Assembly (NCBI GenBank): GCA_046349215.1
Contig: JAXMCV010000002.1
Span: 496,001 to 560,000 of the forward strand
DNA from: JAJXWB01 sp046349215
GTDB lineage: Bacteria > Pseudomonadota > Alphaproteobacteria > Rhizobiales > Beijerinckiaceae
Direction: 5' to 3'
DNA length: 64,000 nt
In this document: in pieces, positions 28,225 through 36,430 of the stretch
Numbering within the stretch: the first letter of the stretch is position 1
How the letters are laid out: every line of letters begins with the position of its first letter
Notes under the pieces: generated by a model
What the model saw: the letters and a program-made list of their open reading frames with translations, nothing else
Databases searched by the model: none
Told to the model about the DNA's origin: nothing
Position numbers and translations under genes: made by a program

Positions 28225-28935
28225 ATGAACGCCACCGCACCCGTCGCACTCGTCTTCGGCGCCTCGCGCGGCATAGGCGCGGCCTGCGCCGCCGCGCTGA
28301 AAGACGCTGGCTGGCAAATCGCTGCGACCTACGCCACCAGGGCGCCGGCGGGCGAACTCGGCCGCGCCTACCAGGTCGACGTGCGCGATGCGGCCGCCGT
28401 CGCGAAGGTCTTTGCCCAGGTCGAAGCCGATTTCGGCGCGCCGCCGCGCCTCGTCGTCGCCAATGCCGGCGTCAACACGCCGGCCGCGCCGCTCGCCGCC
28501 TTCGATCCGCAGCATTTTCGCACGCTGATGGAGGTCAATGTCGTCGGCGCCTTCAACATTTTCGCCGAGGCGGCGCGCCGCGTGCCGGACGGCGGCGCGA
28601 TCATCGCGCTGACGACGTCGCTGGTGCGCAACGCGGTGCCGGGCACCGGGCCGTATGCGGCGACCAAGGGCGCGGTCGAATGCCTGGTGCGCGCGATGTC
28701 GAAGGAACTCGCCGGTCGCGGCGTGCGCGTCAACGCCGTGGCGCCGGGGCCGGTCGACACCGACCTTTTCCATGCCGGCAAGACCGACGAGATGAAGCAG
28801 CGCAGCGCCGCGCTCAGCCCGTTCAATCGTATCGGCAGGCCGCAGGAAGTGGCCGAACTCGTCTGCTTCCTCGCCTCCGACAAGGCGTCGTGGATCGCCG
28901 GCCAGATCGTGCAGCCCAACGGCGGGATGATATGA
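28225..28935 (+). CDS. Classical short-chain dehydrogenase/reductase
   Basis: A 236-residue classical SDR. NAD(P) motif FGASRGIGAA (11-20), NAG motif VANAGV, catalytic S in LTTSLV and Y144-x3-K148 in YAATK. The C-terminus IAGQIVQPNGGMI matches the FabG/BDH group. It likely oxidises a secondary alcohol in the operon pathway. It overlaps the following flavoprotein gene by 4 bases. Confidence 0.9.
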   Translation: MNATAPVALVFGASRGIGAACAAALKDAGWQIAATYATRAPAGELGRAYQVDVRDAAAVAKVFAQVEADFGAPPRLVVANAGVNTPAAPLAAFDPQHFRTLMEVNVVGAFNIFAEAARRVPDGGAIIALTTSLVRNAVPGTGPYAATKGAVECLVRAMSKELAGRGVRVNAVAPGPVDTDLFHAGKTDEMKQRSAALSPFNRIGRPQEVAELVCFLASDKASWIAGQIVQPNGGMI

Positions 28936-30638
28936 GCGCAGAAGCGTCGCCGGCCGGCGACGAAGTCTGGGACGTGGTGGTCGTCGGCGCGGGGGCCGGC
29001 GGCATGACGGCCGCCTGCGTCGCGGCTGCGGAAGGTTGCTCCGTGCTCCTGCTCGAAGCGGCCGATGTCGTCGGCGGCACGACGGCGATTTCCGGCGGCA
29101 TGGTCTGGCTGCCCGGCAATCACAAGATGGCGGCGGCCGGGCGGCCCGATACGCCGGAAGCGGCGCGCGCCTTTCTCGACGCAACGGTGCCAGGCGAGGA
29201 CAGGTCGCGCCTCGACAGCTTCCTGAAGCACGCCGACGCGGCGCTGCGCGACCTCGAGGCGCGCACGAGCCTGCGTCTGCAGCCTGTCATGACCTATCCG
29301 GACTATTATCCTGACCTGCCGGGCGCGACGGCGGGCGGGCGCGTGCTCGAACCCGTCCCCTTCGATGCGCGGGCGCTGGGCAAGGCGTTCGCGCTGGTGC
29401 GCGATCCGCTGCCGGAATTCATGCTGTTCGGCGGCATGATGATCAGCCGCGCCGACATTCCGCATCTGCGCCGCGCGACGAAATCGCCGAAGTCGGCGCT
29501 CCGCACGGCGCGCCTGCTGCTGTCCTACGGATTGCAGCGCCTGACGGAACGGCGGGGCGCGACGCTCTATCTCGGCAACGCGCTGGTGGCGCGGCTCCTG
29601 AAGTCGGCGCTCGATCTCGGCGTGACATTGCGAACGGGTGCGGCGGTCGACTCGCTCGCGCGTGACGAACGCGGCCGCGCCAGCGTGCTCGAGACGACCT
29701 CGTCGTCGGGGCGCAGGCGCATCCGCGCGCGGCGGGCCATCGTGCTGGCGACCGGCGGCCTGTCGCACGATCGCGAATTGCGCAGGCTCTACACGCCGAC
29801 GAGCGCCGGCGATCTGACGGCGACGGTCGCGCCCGGCGCTGCAAGACGCGGCGCACGACTTGCCCACGAACTCGGCGCGGCGGTGTCGCCGCCGACGGAG
29901 GAAGGCGCCTTCTGGGTTCCGGCGTCGACTTTCACGCGCGCCGACGGTAGCGCAGGAGTCTATCCGCATACGGTGACCGATCGCGCCAAGCCCGGCCTGA
30001 TCGCCGTCGACGGCAATGGCCGACGCTTCGTCAACGAGGCATTGTCCTATCATGAATTCGTGCGCGCCCAGTTGCGCCACGCCAACAGCGCCATTCCCGC
30101 GTGGCTGATCTGCGACCGGGATTTCTTCTGGAAATACGGACTCGGCAAGATCAAGCCGTTCACGGTCTCACTGGATGGCGACCTTGCGTCAGGCTATCTG
30201 AAACGCGGCGCGACTCTCGCCGAACTCGCCGCCGGGATCGGCGTGCCGGCCGACGCGCTCGCGGCGACCGTCGCCGAATTCAATCGCCACGCCGAACAGG
30301 GCGAAGATCCGGCCTTCGGGCGCGGCGGCGACATATACCAGCGGTCGCTGGGCGACGCCGAATGCAAGCCGAACCCGTGCGTCGCGCCGATCCGCGCCGC
30401 GCCATTCCATGCCGTGGCGGTGCGGCCCGCCGATCTCGGCATGTCCTGCGGCATCGCGACGGACGATGCGGCGCGCGTGCTCGATGCGAACGGCGCGCCC
30501 GTGCCCGGACTTTTTGCTTGCGGAAACGACATGGCTTCGATCATGAATGGCGCCTATCCCGGACCGGGCATCACGCTCGGCCCGGCGCTGGTGTTTGGAT
30601 GGCTGGCAGGCAAGCGCGCGGCGGCGAACGAGCCATGA
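28932..30638 (+). CDS. FAD-dependent dehydrogenase, 3-ketosteroid-dehydrogenase-like (FAD_binding_2)
   Basis: A 568-residue flavoprotein. FAD is bound by VVVGAGAGGMTAA (about 16-28) and by the C-terminal YPGPGITLGPALVFG, which matches the active-site and flavin region of 3-ketosteroid delta-1-dehydrogenases. Length is also typical of KstD (about 560). The family removes two hydrogens next to a ketone or carboxylate. No other steroid genes are present, so a cyclic ketone or a succinate-like acid is as likely a substrate. Confidence 0.87.
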   Translation: MSAEASPAGDEVWDVVVVGAGAGGMTAACVAAAEGCSVLLLEAADVVGGTTAISGGMVWLPGNHKMAAAGRPDTPEAARAFLDATVPGEDRSRLDSFLKHADAALRDLEARTSLRLQPVMTYPDYYPDLPGATAGGRVLEPVPFDARALGKAFALVRDPLPEFMLFGGMMISRADIPHLRRATKSPKSALRTARLLLSYGLQRLTERRGATLYLGNALVARLLKSALDLGVTLRTGAAVDSLARDERGRASVLETTSSSGRRRIRARRAIVLATGGLSHDRELRRLYTPTSAGDLTATVAPGAARRGARLAHELGAAVSPPTEEGAFWVPASTFTRADGSAGVYPHTVTDRAKPGLIAVDGNGRRFVNEALSYHEFVRAQLRHANSAIPAWLICDRDFFWKYGLGKIKPFTVSLDGDLASGYLKRGATLAELAAGIGVPADALAATVAEFNRHAEQGEDPAFGRGGDIYQRSLGDAECKPNPCVAPIRAAPFHAVAVRPADLGMSCGIATDDAARVLDANGAPVPGLFACGNDMASIMNGAYPGPGITLGPALVFGWLAGKRAAANEP

Positions 30639-30663
30639 ACGATTTGAGGGCAGGGGACTTTTG

Positions 30664-32109
30664 GTGACGGCAGGCGCGCAAGCGGACGTTCTGGTGATCG
30701 GCGGCGGCAATGCGGCGCTCTGCGCCGCGCTGATGGCGCGCGAAGCCGGCGCCTCCGTGCTCATGCTCGAATCCGCGCCGCGCGAATGGCGTGGCGGCAA
30801 TTCCATGCATGTGCGCAATCTGCGCTGCATGCACGACGCGCCGCAGGACGTGCTGGTCGAAGCCTATGGGGAAGAAGAATACTGGCAGGATCTTCTGAAG
30901 GTCACGGGCGGTCTGACCGACGAAAAGCTGGCGCGGCTGGCGATCCGTCATTCCTCGCAGTGCCGGCCGTGGATGATCCGCCACGGCGTGCGCTTTCAGC
31001 CGCCGCTGTCCGGCGCCTTGCATGTGGCGCGCACCAACGCCTTCTTCATGGGCGGCGGCAAGGCGCTGGTGAACGCCTATTATCGCAGCGCGCAGAATCT
31101 CGGCGTCGACGTGCGCTACGATTCTCCGGTGAAGGAAATCGAACTCGACAATGGCAGCTTCAGGGCGGCCATCACCGAGAAGGGGGAGCGTTTTGCGGCG
31201 CGCGCCTGCGTGCTCGCCTGCGGCGGCTTCGAATCCAATCTCGAATGGCAACGCGAGGCCTGGGGCCAGAACGAGCGCGGCGAGTGGACGGCCGAGAATT
31301 TCCTGATCCGCGGTACGCGATTCAACCAGGGTGTGCTGCTGAAATTCATGCTCGACGCCGGCGCCGATTCCATCGGCGACCCGACGCAGGCGCATTGCGT
31401 GGCGATCGACGCGCGCGCGCCGCTCTACGACGGCGGCATCTGCACACGCATCGACTGCGTGTCGCTCGGCGTGGTGGTGAACAGGGAAGCGCGCCGCTTC
31501 TACGACGAGGGCGAGGATTTCTGGCCGAAGCGCTACGCGATCTGGGGACGACTGGTCGCGCAGCAGCCCGGCCAGATCGCCTGGTCGATCATCGACCAGA
31601 AGGCAATCGGCCGGTTCATGCCGCCGGTCTTCGACGGGACCAGGGCCGACACGCTGGAGGAACTCGCCGCGAAGATCGGCGTCGACGTCGCGACCTTCAT
31701 GAAGGCACTGCGCGATTTCAACGCGGCGTGCCGGCCCGGGACCTTCGATCATACGGCGCTCGACGATTGCCGGACCGAAGGGCTCGACCCCGCCAAGACG
31801 CATTGGGCGTTGCCGATCGATACGCCGCCCTTCACCGCCTATCCGCTGAAGCCCGGCATCACTTTCACGTACCTCGGACTGAAGACCGACGAGACCGCCG
31901 CCGTGCGTTTCGACGATACGCCGAGCCCGAACCTGTTCGTGGCGGGCGAAATGATGGCGGGCAACGTGCTCGGCAAGGGCTATACGGCCGGCGTCGGCAT
32001 GAGCATCGGCACGGCGTTCGGCCGCATCGCCGGGGTGAGCGCCGCACGCGCGCTCGGCCTTCGCCATCCGGATTTCGAAAAGGAGTTCGCCTTTGCAACC
32101 GCGCGCTGA
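30664..32109 (+). CDS. tcuA: Tricarballylate dehydrogenase-like flavoprotein
   Basis: A 481-residue FAD_binding_2 flavoprotein of the TcuA type, which in Salmonella oxidises tricarballylate to cis-aconitate. It begins with the FAD motif VLVIGGGNAALCAALMAREAG and has RGGNSMHVRNLRCMHD, a hallmark of the family, plus the C-terminal GEMMAGNVLGKGYTAGVG FAD loop. Length is near Salmonella TcuA (467). It starts with GTG at 30664, six bases after AGGGGA. It overlaps tcuB by 17 bases. Neither TcuC (citrate-family MFS) nor TcuR is adjacent, so the substrate may be another polycarboxylate. Confidence 0.88.
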   Translation: MTAGAQADVLVIGGGNAALCAALMAREAGASVLMLESAPREWRGGNSMHVRNLRCMHDAPQDVLVEAYGEEEYWQDLLKVTGGLTDEKLARLAIRHSSQCRPWMIRHGVRFQPPLSGALHVARTNAFFMGGGKALVNAYYRSAQNLGVDVRYDSPVKEIELDNGSFRAAITEKGERFAARACVLACGGFESNLEWQREAWGQNERGEWTAENFLIRGTRFNQGVLLKFMLDAGADSIGDPTQAHCVAIDARAPLYDGGICTRIDCVSLGVVVNREARRFYDEGEDFWPKRYAIWGRLVAQQPGQIAWSIIDQKAIGRFMPPVFDGTRADTLEELAAKIGVDVATFMKALRDFNAACRPGTFDHTALDDCRTEGLDPAKTHWALPIDTPPFTAYPLKPGITFTYLGLKTDETAAVRFDDTPSPNLFVAGEMMAGNVLGKGYTAGVGMSIGTAFGRIAGVSAARALGLRHPDFEKEFAFATAR

Positions 32110-33277
32110 GCCCGACGCGACGAACAATCTCGTCGCGCTGATGAGCGCCGACGAGAAGGAGATCGCGCGCGTCCTGCAGATCTGCAACGCCTGTCGCTAT
32201 TGCGAGAGTTTCTGCGCCGTCTTTCCGGCCATGACGCGCCGTCTGGAATTCGGCAAGGCCGATACGCACTACCTCGCCAATCTCTGCCACAATTGCGGCG
32301 CGTGCCTGCACGCCTGCCAATACGCGCCGCCGCACGAATTCATGGTGAACGTGCCGCAGGCCATGGCGCGCGTTCGCGTCGACACCTATCGCGATTTCGC
32401 CTGGCCGCGCGCTTTCGGGGCGCTTTATGCGCGCAACGGTTTCGTCGTCGCGCTGGCGCTCGCTTTCGGCCTCGCATTGTTTCTCGTCCTGGCCGCGACA
32501 ATCGGCGGCGGGCTCTCCAGGCCTGGCGCGGGCGGGGATTTCTATGCGGTCTTTCCGCACAATTTCATGGCTGCGCTGTTCGGCGCCGTTTTCGTCTATG
32601 CGATCGTCGCGCTGGCGATCGCAGTCGGCCGCTTCTGGCGCGAAGTGTCTCCTGTGACGGTCCTGGCGCCGCAGGATGTCGCGGCGCTGACGGCGGCGCG
32701 CGCGCCGGCGGGCATGGAAGCGGTTTCGAGCGCGGCGACGCTCAAATATCTCGACGGCGGCCACGGCGACGGTTGCAACGAGGAAGACGACCGCTTCACG
32801 CTCGCGCGGCGGCGTTTCCATCACCTCACCTTCTACGGGTTCCTGTCGTGTTTCGCCGCCACCAGCATCGCGACGCTCTATCATTACCTGCTCGGCCTGC
32901 ACGCGCCCTATGCTTGGTCGAGCCTGCCCGTCGTTTTGGGTTCGGTCGGCGGAATCGGCCTGCTCGTCGGTCCGGCGGGCCTCCTGTGGCTCAACCTGCG
33001 GCGTCACGAAAAGCACGGCGATCCGGCGCAACGCGGCATGGACCGGGGCTTCATCGCGCTGTTGCTTCTGACATCGCTGAGCGGCTTTGCGCTGCTGGCC
33101 TTGCGCGAGGCGGCGTCCATGCCCTTCTGGATCGCCGTCCATCTCGGAATCGTGATGGCCCTTTTCCTGACGCTGCCCTACGGCAAGTTCGCGCATGGCG
33201 TATTCCGCCTCGCGGCGCTGCTCAAATATGCGATCGAGAAGAGGTTGCCGAACCGTCTGGCGCTCGGCAGCGACTGA
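32093..33277 (+). CDS. tcuB: Iron-sulfur/membrane electron-transfer protein of tricarballylate utilisation
   Basis: A 394-residue TcuB homologue that reoxidises the TcuA flavin and passes electrons to the quinone pool. Two [4Fe-4S] motifs are at the N-terminus: CNACRYCESFC (about 31-41) and CHNCGACLHAC (about 65-75). Six or so hydrophobic segments follow, with conserved histidines that may ligate haem (RRRFHHLTFYGF, YHYLLG). Translation probably starts at TTG 32093, 8 bases after AAGGAG, inside the end of tcuA; no ATG is available that keeps the first cluster. It abuts the converging gene with no gap and no terminator. Confidence 0.9.
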   Translation: MQPRAEPDATNNLVALMSADEKEIARVLQICNACRYCESFCAVFPAMTRRLEFGKADTHYLANLCHNCGACLHACQYAPPHEFMVNVPQAMARVRVDTYRDFAWPRAFGALYARNGFVVALALAFGLALFLVLAATIGGGLSRPGAGGDFYAVFPHNFMAALFGAVFVYAIVALAIAVGRFWREVSPVTVLAPQDVAALTAARAPAGMEAVSSAATLKYLDGGHGDGCNEEDDRFTLARRRFHHLTFYGFLSCFAATSIATLYHYLLGLHAPYAWSSLPVVLGSVGGIGLLVGPAGLLWLNLRRHEKHGDPAQRGMDRGFIALLLLTSLSGFALLALREAASMPFWIAVHLGIVMALFLTLPYGKFAHGVFRLAALLKYAIEKRLPNRLALGSD

Positions 33278-34096
33278 TCATCGCGCAGCAGGCGGCGCCA
33301 CTGCGGCGTCGGTCTGGCCGCTCGCCGCGAGGCTTCGCGCAACAAAGCCGGACGCTTTCATCTCCTCGATGAAATCGCGCAGGTAACGCGCCGCGCCAGG
33401 CCGACCGCGCGGCGTGGCGATGGCCTGGTTGATCGCCATGAAGCGGCCGGGCAGCACGCGCAGGCCGTTGTGGCTGCGCGCGTAGGCTTCGAGCGGCTGG
33501 CGGACGCCGGCCGCGACTTCGAGCTTCCGGTCGACGAACATTTCCACGGCCGCGGGCGATGTCTTCGCCTTGACGAGAGTCGCGTGCTTCAACTCGCGAC
33601 CGAGGAACAGGTCGTAGGTCGATCCTTCGCCGACCGCGATGCGTGTGCCCGGCCGGTCGACGTCGGCAACCGTCGTCAGGGGCGAGTCCGCCGCTACGAG
33701 ATAGGCGCCTTCGATGATGACGTAGGGCGGCGAGAACACGATGTCCTCGGCCCGCTTCGGGTCGATGGCGAGAAAGCCGACGTCCCATTTGCCCTGTCGT
33801 CCGGCGTCGAATGCGACGCCGGCCGAGTCGAATTCCACATAGACGATATCGAGGCCGAGCCTGTTCGCGATCTCCCGCGCCAGGTCGGCCGACACGCCCA
33901 GCGGAGCGCCCGCGCTGGCGTTCTTCTGCGCCAGCACCGGGTTGCCATAATTGATCGCGGCGCGGAGCTTGCCTGTCGGCGCGATTTCCGACCGCAGCTC
34001 CGGGGAAATGTCGGCGGCTGCTGCGCGCAAGGATTGCGCTGCGAGCAGGAGGAGCAGCGCGGCAATTCTGCGCCCGAGCCGGGAGAAGCGTTTCAT
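33278..34096 (-). CDS. Amino-acid-type periplasmic solute-binding protein
   Basis: A 272-residue SBP_bac_3 protein with a Sec signal peptide (RRIAALLLLLAAQSLRAAAA). The fold is clear: GKLRAAINYGNPVLAQ at the start, VSADLAREIANRLGLDIVYVEF, and GKWDVGFLAIDPKRAEDIVFSPPYV, the ligand-contact strand. A GGAGGAAGG box precedes the ATG. No matching permease or ATPase is present. It is the last gene of the GntR-headed minus-strand run and converges on tcuB. Confidence 0.88.
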   Translation of the reverse strand: MKRFSRLGRRIAALLLLLAAQSLRAAAADISPELRSEIAPTGKLRAAINYGNPVLAQKNASAGAPLGVSADLAREIANRLGLDIVYVEFDSAGVAFDAGRQGKWDVGFLAIDPKRAEDIVFSPPYVIIEGAYLVAADSPLTTVADVDRPGTRIAVGEGSTYDLFLGRELKHATLVKAKTSPAAVEMFVDRKLEVAAGVRQPLEAYARSHNGLRVLPGRFMAINQAIATPRGRPGAARYLRDFIEEMKASGFVARSLAASGQTDAAVAPPAAR

Positions 34097-34132
34097 TCCT
34101 TCCTCCGTTCGGGCGCGCGACGATGTTTGCGG

Positions 34133-34918
34133 CTAGACGATCCTGATCGACATGTCGGGCAGGCCGTCGATCTTGCAAAGGAGGACATCGCCCTTGACGA
34201 CCGGGCCGACATTCTCGGGCGTGCCGGAATAGATGATATCGCCGGCCTTGAGTTCGAAGGCTTCCGACAGTTTCGAGATCTGTTCCGCCACGCTCCAGAT
34301 CATCTTAGACAGGTCGGAATTCTGCTTCACGGTCCCGTTGATCGCCAGAGAGATCGCGCCCTTGGTCATCTGTCCGGTCTTCGAAACGGGATAGATCGGG
34401 CCGATGACCGCGGAATGATCGAAACTCTTGCCGATCTCCCAGGGCTTCTTCTCGGCCGCCATGCCGTTCTGCAGGTCGCGGCGCGTCATGTCGAGGCCGA
34501 CCGCATAGCCGTAGACATGCTCGAGCGCCTTGTCCGGCGGGATGTTCTTTCCGCCTGATTTCAGCGCCGCGACGAGTTCGACTTCGTGGTGGTAGTTCTT
34601 GGTCAGGGTGGGATAGGGATGGTCGGCGACCTGCCCGACCGCGACGACCTGGATCGCGTCGGTCGGCTTCTGGAAGAAGAAGGGCGGCTCGCGGTTCGGG
34701 TCCGACCCGCGCTCGATCGCATGCGCTGCGTAATTGCGTCCGACGCAATAGATGCGACGCACCGGGAAGACCTCTTTCAATCCGGCGATCGGAATCGTGA
34801 TCTGAGGAACGACGAAGGCTGGTTTTCCCGAACTCCTGGCCTCAGCAGCCTGCACGCCCGCCGCCCCTGCGGCGGCAGTCGCGGCAGCGGCGGCGAAGAA
34901 ATCGCGTCTGGATGTCAT
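34133..34918 (-). CDS. Tat-signal-bearing fumarylacetoacetate hydrolase-family protein
   Basis: A 261-residue FAH-family enzyme. Metal-binding residues are E in YHHEVELV and the later D in GLDMTRRDLQ, and VGRNYAAHA is the usual N-terminal motif. The family hydrolyses or decarboxylates acylpyruvates and oxo-diacids (fumarylpyruvate, oxaloacetate, oxohepta-ene-dioate). Unusual: it begins MTSRRDFFAAAAATAAAGAAGVQAA, a twin-arginine signal, whereas family members are normally cytoplasmic. AAGGAGG precedes the ATG. Together with the molybdenum hydroxylase operon, it would fit ring hydroxylation followed by cleavage-product hydrolysis. Confidence 0.87.
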   Translation of the reverse strand: MTSRRDFFAAAAATAAAGAAGVQAAEARSSGKPAFVVPQITIPIAGLKEVFPVRRIYCVGRNYAAHAIERGSDPNREPPFFFQKPTDAIQVVAVGQVADHPYPTLTKNYHHEVELVAALKSGGKNIPPDKALEHVYGYAVGLDMTRRDLQNGMAAEKKPWEIGKSFDHSAVIGPIYPVSKTGQMTKGAISLAINGTVKQNSDLSKMIWSVAEQISKLSEAFELKAGDIIYSGTPENVGPVVKGDVLLCKIDGLPDMSIRIV

Positions 34919-34939
34919 GTTCTTTCCTCCTTCGGCGCG

Positions 34940-35006
34940 CGGAGCGCTCGGGGCGCTCCGCTTCGCCTCGCTCTTACCGCGCTAGCGCAGCGCTGCCGTG
35001 CAGCGC
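34940..35006 (-). terminator. Two hairpins in the MFS-FAH spacer
   Basis: CGGAGCG-N7-CGCTCCG (34940-34960) and GCGCTGC-CGT-GCAGCGC (34990-35006) lie between the MFS stop and the FAH start. Neither is followed by a T-run in the direction of transcription, so they may be processing or attenuation structures rather than terminators. A relatively AT-rich block (35026-35065) lies beside the MFS stop. Confidence 0.3.
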
Positions 35007-35065
35007 CGCCATCTCTGTCTTCGAGTTCATTTGCATGACTTTATGTTCTTTCATTTTTGTGCAGG

Positions 35066-36412
35066 TCAGGATTGCGGCGCAAGCTCCTCCAGGCCGCGCC
35101 GCGCCGGCTCGATTCCCCACAGCCAGACCGCGACGATCTGTACGAGCAGCAGCGCGATCATCAGCGACGTCACGCCGCTGATGCCGTAGTCCTTGAACAG
35201 GCTGACGACGATGAACGGCGAGACGATGGTCGCGCCGCGGCCGAGCATGTTGCAGATTCCATTGGCGCGAAGCCGTACGTCGGTGGGGAACAGTTCCGGC
35301 GTGTAGACGCCGTAGAGCAGCGCTACGAGAATGTAGATCGAAAGCAGCAGGCAGAAGCCTACGCCCACGAAGGCCACGGGCTGGCTGAGCTGCGGATAGA
35401 TGAAGCCGAACAGGATTGTCAGCGCCGAGCCGCCGATGATCGTCGCCTTGCGGCCCAGGCGGTCGGCGAGAAACGCGCCCAGGAAGCAGCCCGCAGGCGC
35501 CGCAAAGCTCATGATGAGGGTATAGGCGAAGGACTTGTTCAGCGTCATGCCCTGCTGAACGAAGAAGGTCGGCAGCCAGGTGACGAATCCGAAGATCAGC
35601 GTGTTTATGACGATCAGCACGATCGAACCGAGGATCAGGCGCGGCAGCAGGACCGGACCGAGCAGGTCGCTCGCGCCGAAGCTGCGGGTCGGCGCCGACG
35701 GCGGCGGCAAGGGCTGACCTGCAATGCCGCATTCCTTCTCGATGCTGGCGACCAGTTCCTCGGCTTCGGCGAACCGTCCCTTGCTCTCCAGCCAGCGAGG
35801 CGATTCCGGCAGCGCCTTGCGCAGATACCACACGAACAGCGCGCCGACGCCGGCGATGACGAACATCGAGCGCCAGCCGACCAGCGGAATGAGGATGGAT
35901 CCAAGCAGGATCGTCGCCGGCAGGCCGGATACGACGATCATCGCCATGAAGGACAGCCATTTGCCGCGCGAGGCGGGCGGCACGAATTCGGTCAGCGAGG
36001 AATAGCCGACGACGATTTCCGCGCCGAGACCGAGCCCCATCAGGAAGCGCGCCGCGACCAGCCATTCCATGGTCGGCGCGCAGGCGGCAGCCAGCGATGC
36101 GATGCCGAACAGCAGCAGGTTGATCTGGTAGGTGAAGCGACGGCCGTAGGCGTCGCCCAGAAATCCTGCGACCAGCGCGCCGATCGTCATGCCGATGAAG
36201 GTGAAGGACACGAATTGCGCATTTTGCGCGAGGGTCGAGAATTTCGACGCCAGCGTCGCGCCGAGCACGCTGGTTCCGACGTAGAGGTCGTAGCCGTCGA
36301 AGAACATGCCGGCGCCGATCAGCCAGAAGATTCTCTTGTGGAACCCGGAAATCGGCAACCTGTCCAGTCTCGCGCCGGACTGGATGGCGCTCGCGCTCGT
36401 TGCTGCGGTCAT
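35066..36412 (-). CDS. MFS transporter, organic/aromatic acid:proton symporter type
   Basis: A 448-residue major facilitator with 12 predicted membrane helices. Helix 1 contains GAGMFFDGYDLYV, as in NiaP, AAHS and sugar-porter-like carriers; the motif-A loop is GDAYGRR near 85-91 and its repeat is ADRLGRKAT. The central loop carries LPESPRWLESKGR, typical of the sugar porter/NiaP branch. GGGAGG precedes the ATG. It lies between the molybdenum hydroxylase and FAH genes and probably imports their substrate, plausibly a (hetero)aromatic or polycarboxylic acid. Confidence 0.9.
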   Translation of the reverse strand: MTAATSASAIQSGARLDRLPISGFHKRIFWLIGAGMFFDGYDLYVGTSVLGATLASKFSTLAQNAQFVSFTFIGMTIGALVAGFLGDAYGRRFTYQINLLLFGIASLAAACAPTMEWLVAARFLMGLGLGAEIVVGYSSLTEFVPPASRGKWLSFMAMIVVSGLPATILLGSILIPLVGWRSMFVIAGVGALFVWYLRKALPESPRWLESKGRFAEAEELVASIEKECGIAGQPLPPPSAPTRSFGASDLLGPVLLPRLILGSIVLIVINTLIFGFVTWLPTFFVQQGMTLNKSFAYTLIMSFAAPAGCFLGAFLADRLGRKATIIGGSALTILFGFIYPQLSQPVAFVGVGFCLLLSIYILVALLYGVYTPELFPTDVRLRANGICNMLGRGATIVSPFIVVSLFKDYGISGVTSLMIALLLVQIVAVWLWGIEPARRGLEELAPQS

Positions 36413-36430
36413 TTCAACCTCCCGATATTC

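Noticed and set aside
33278..36412. MFS gene as TcuC to complete a tcuABC operon
   Set aside because: It is on the opposite strand in a different operon and its LPESPRW loop fits the NiaP/sugar-porter branch rather than the citrate-proton symporter group.
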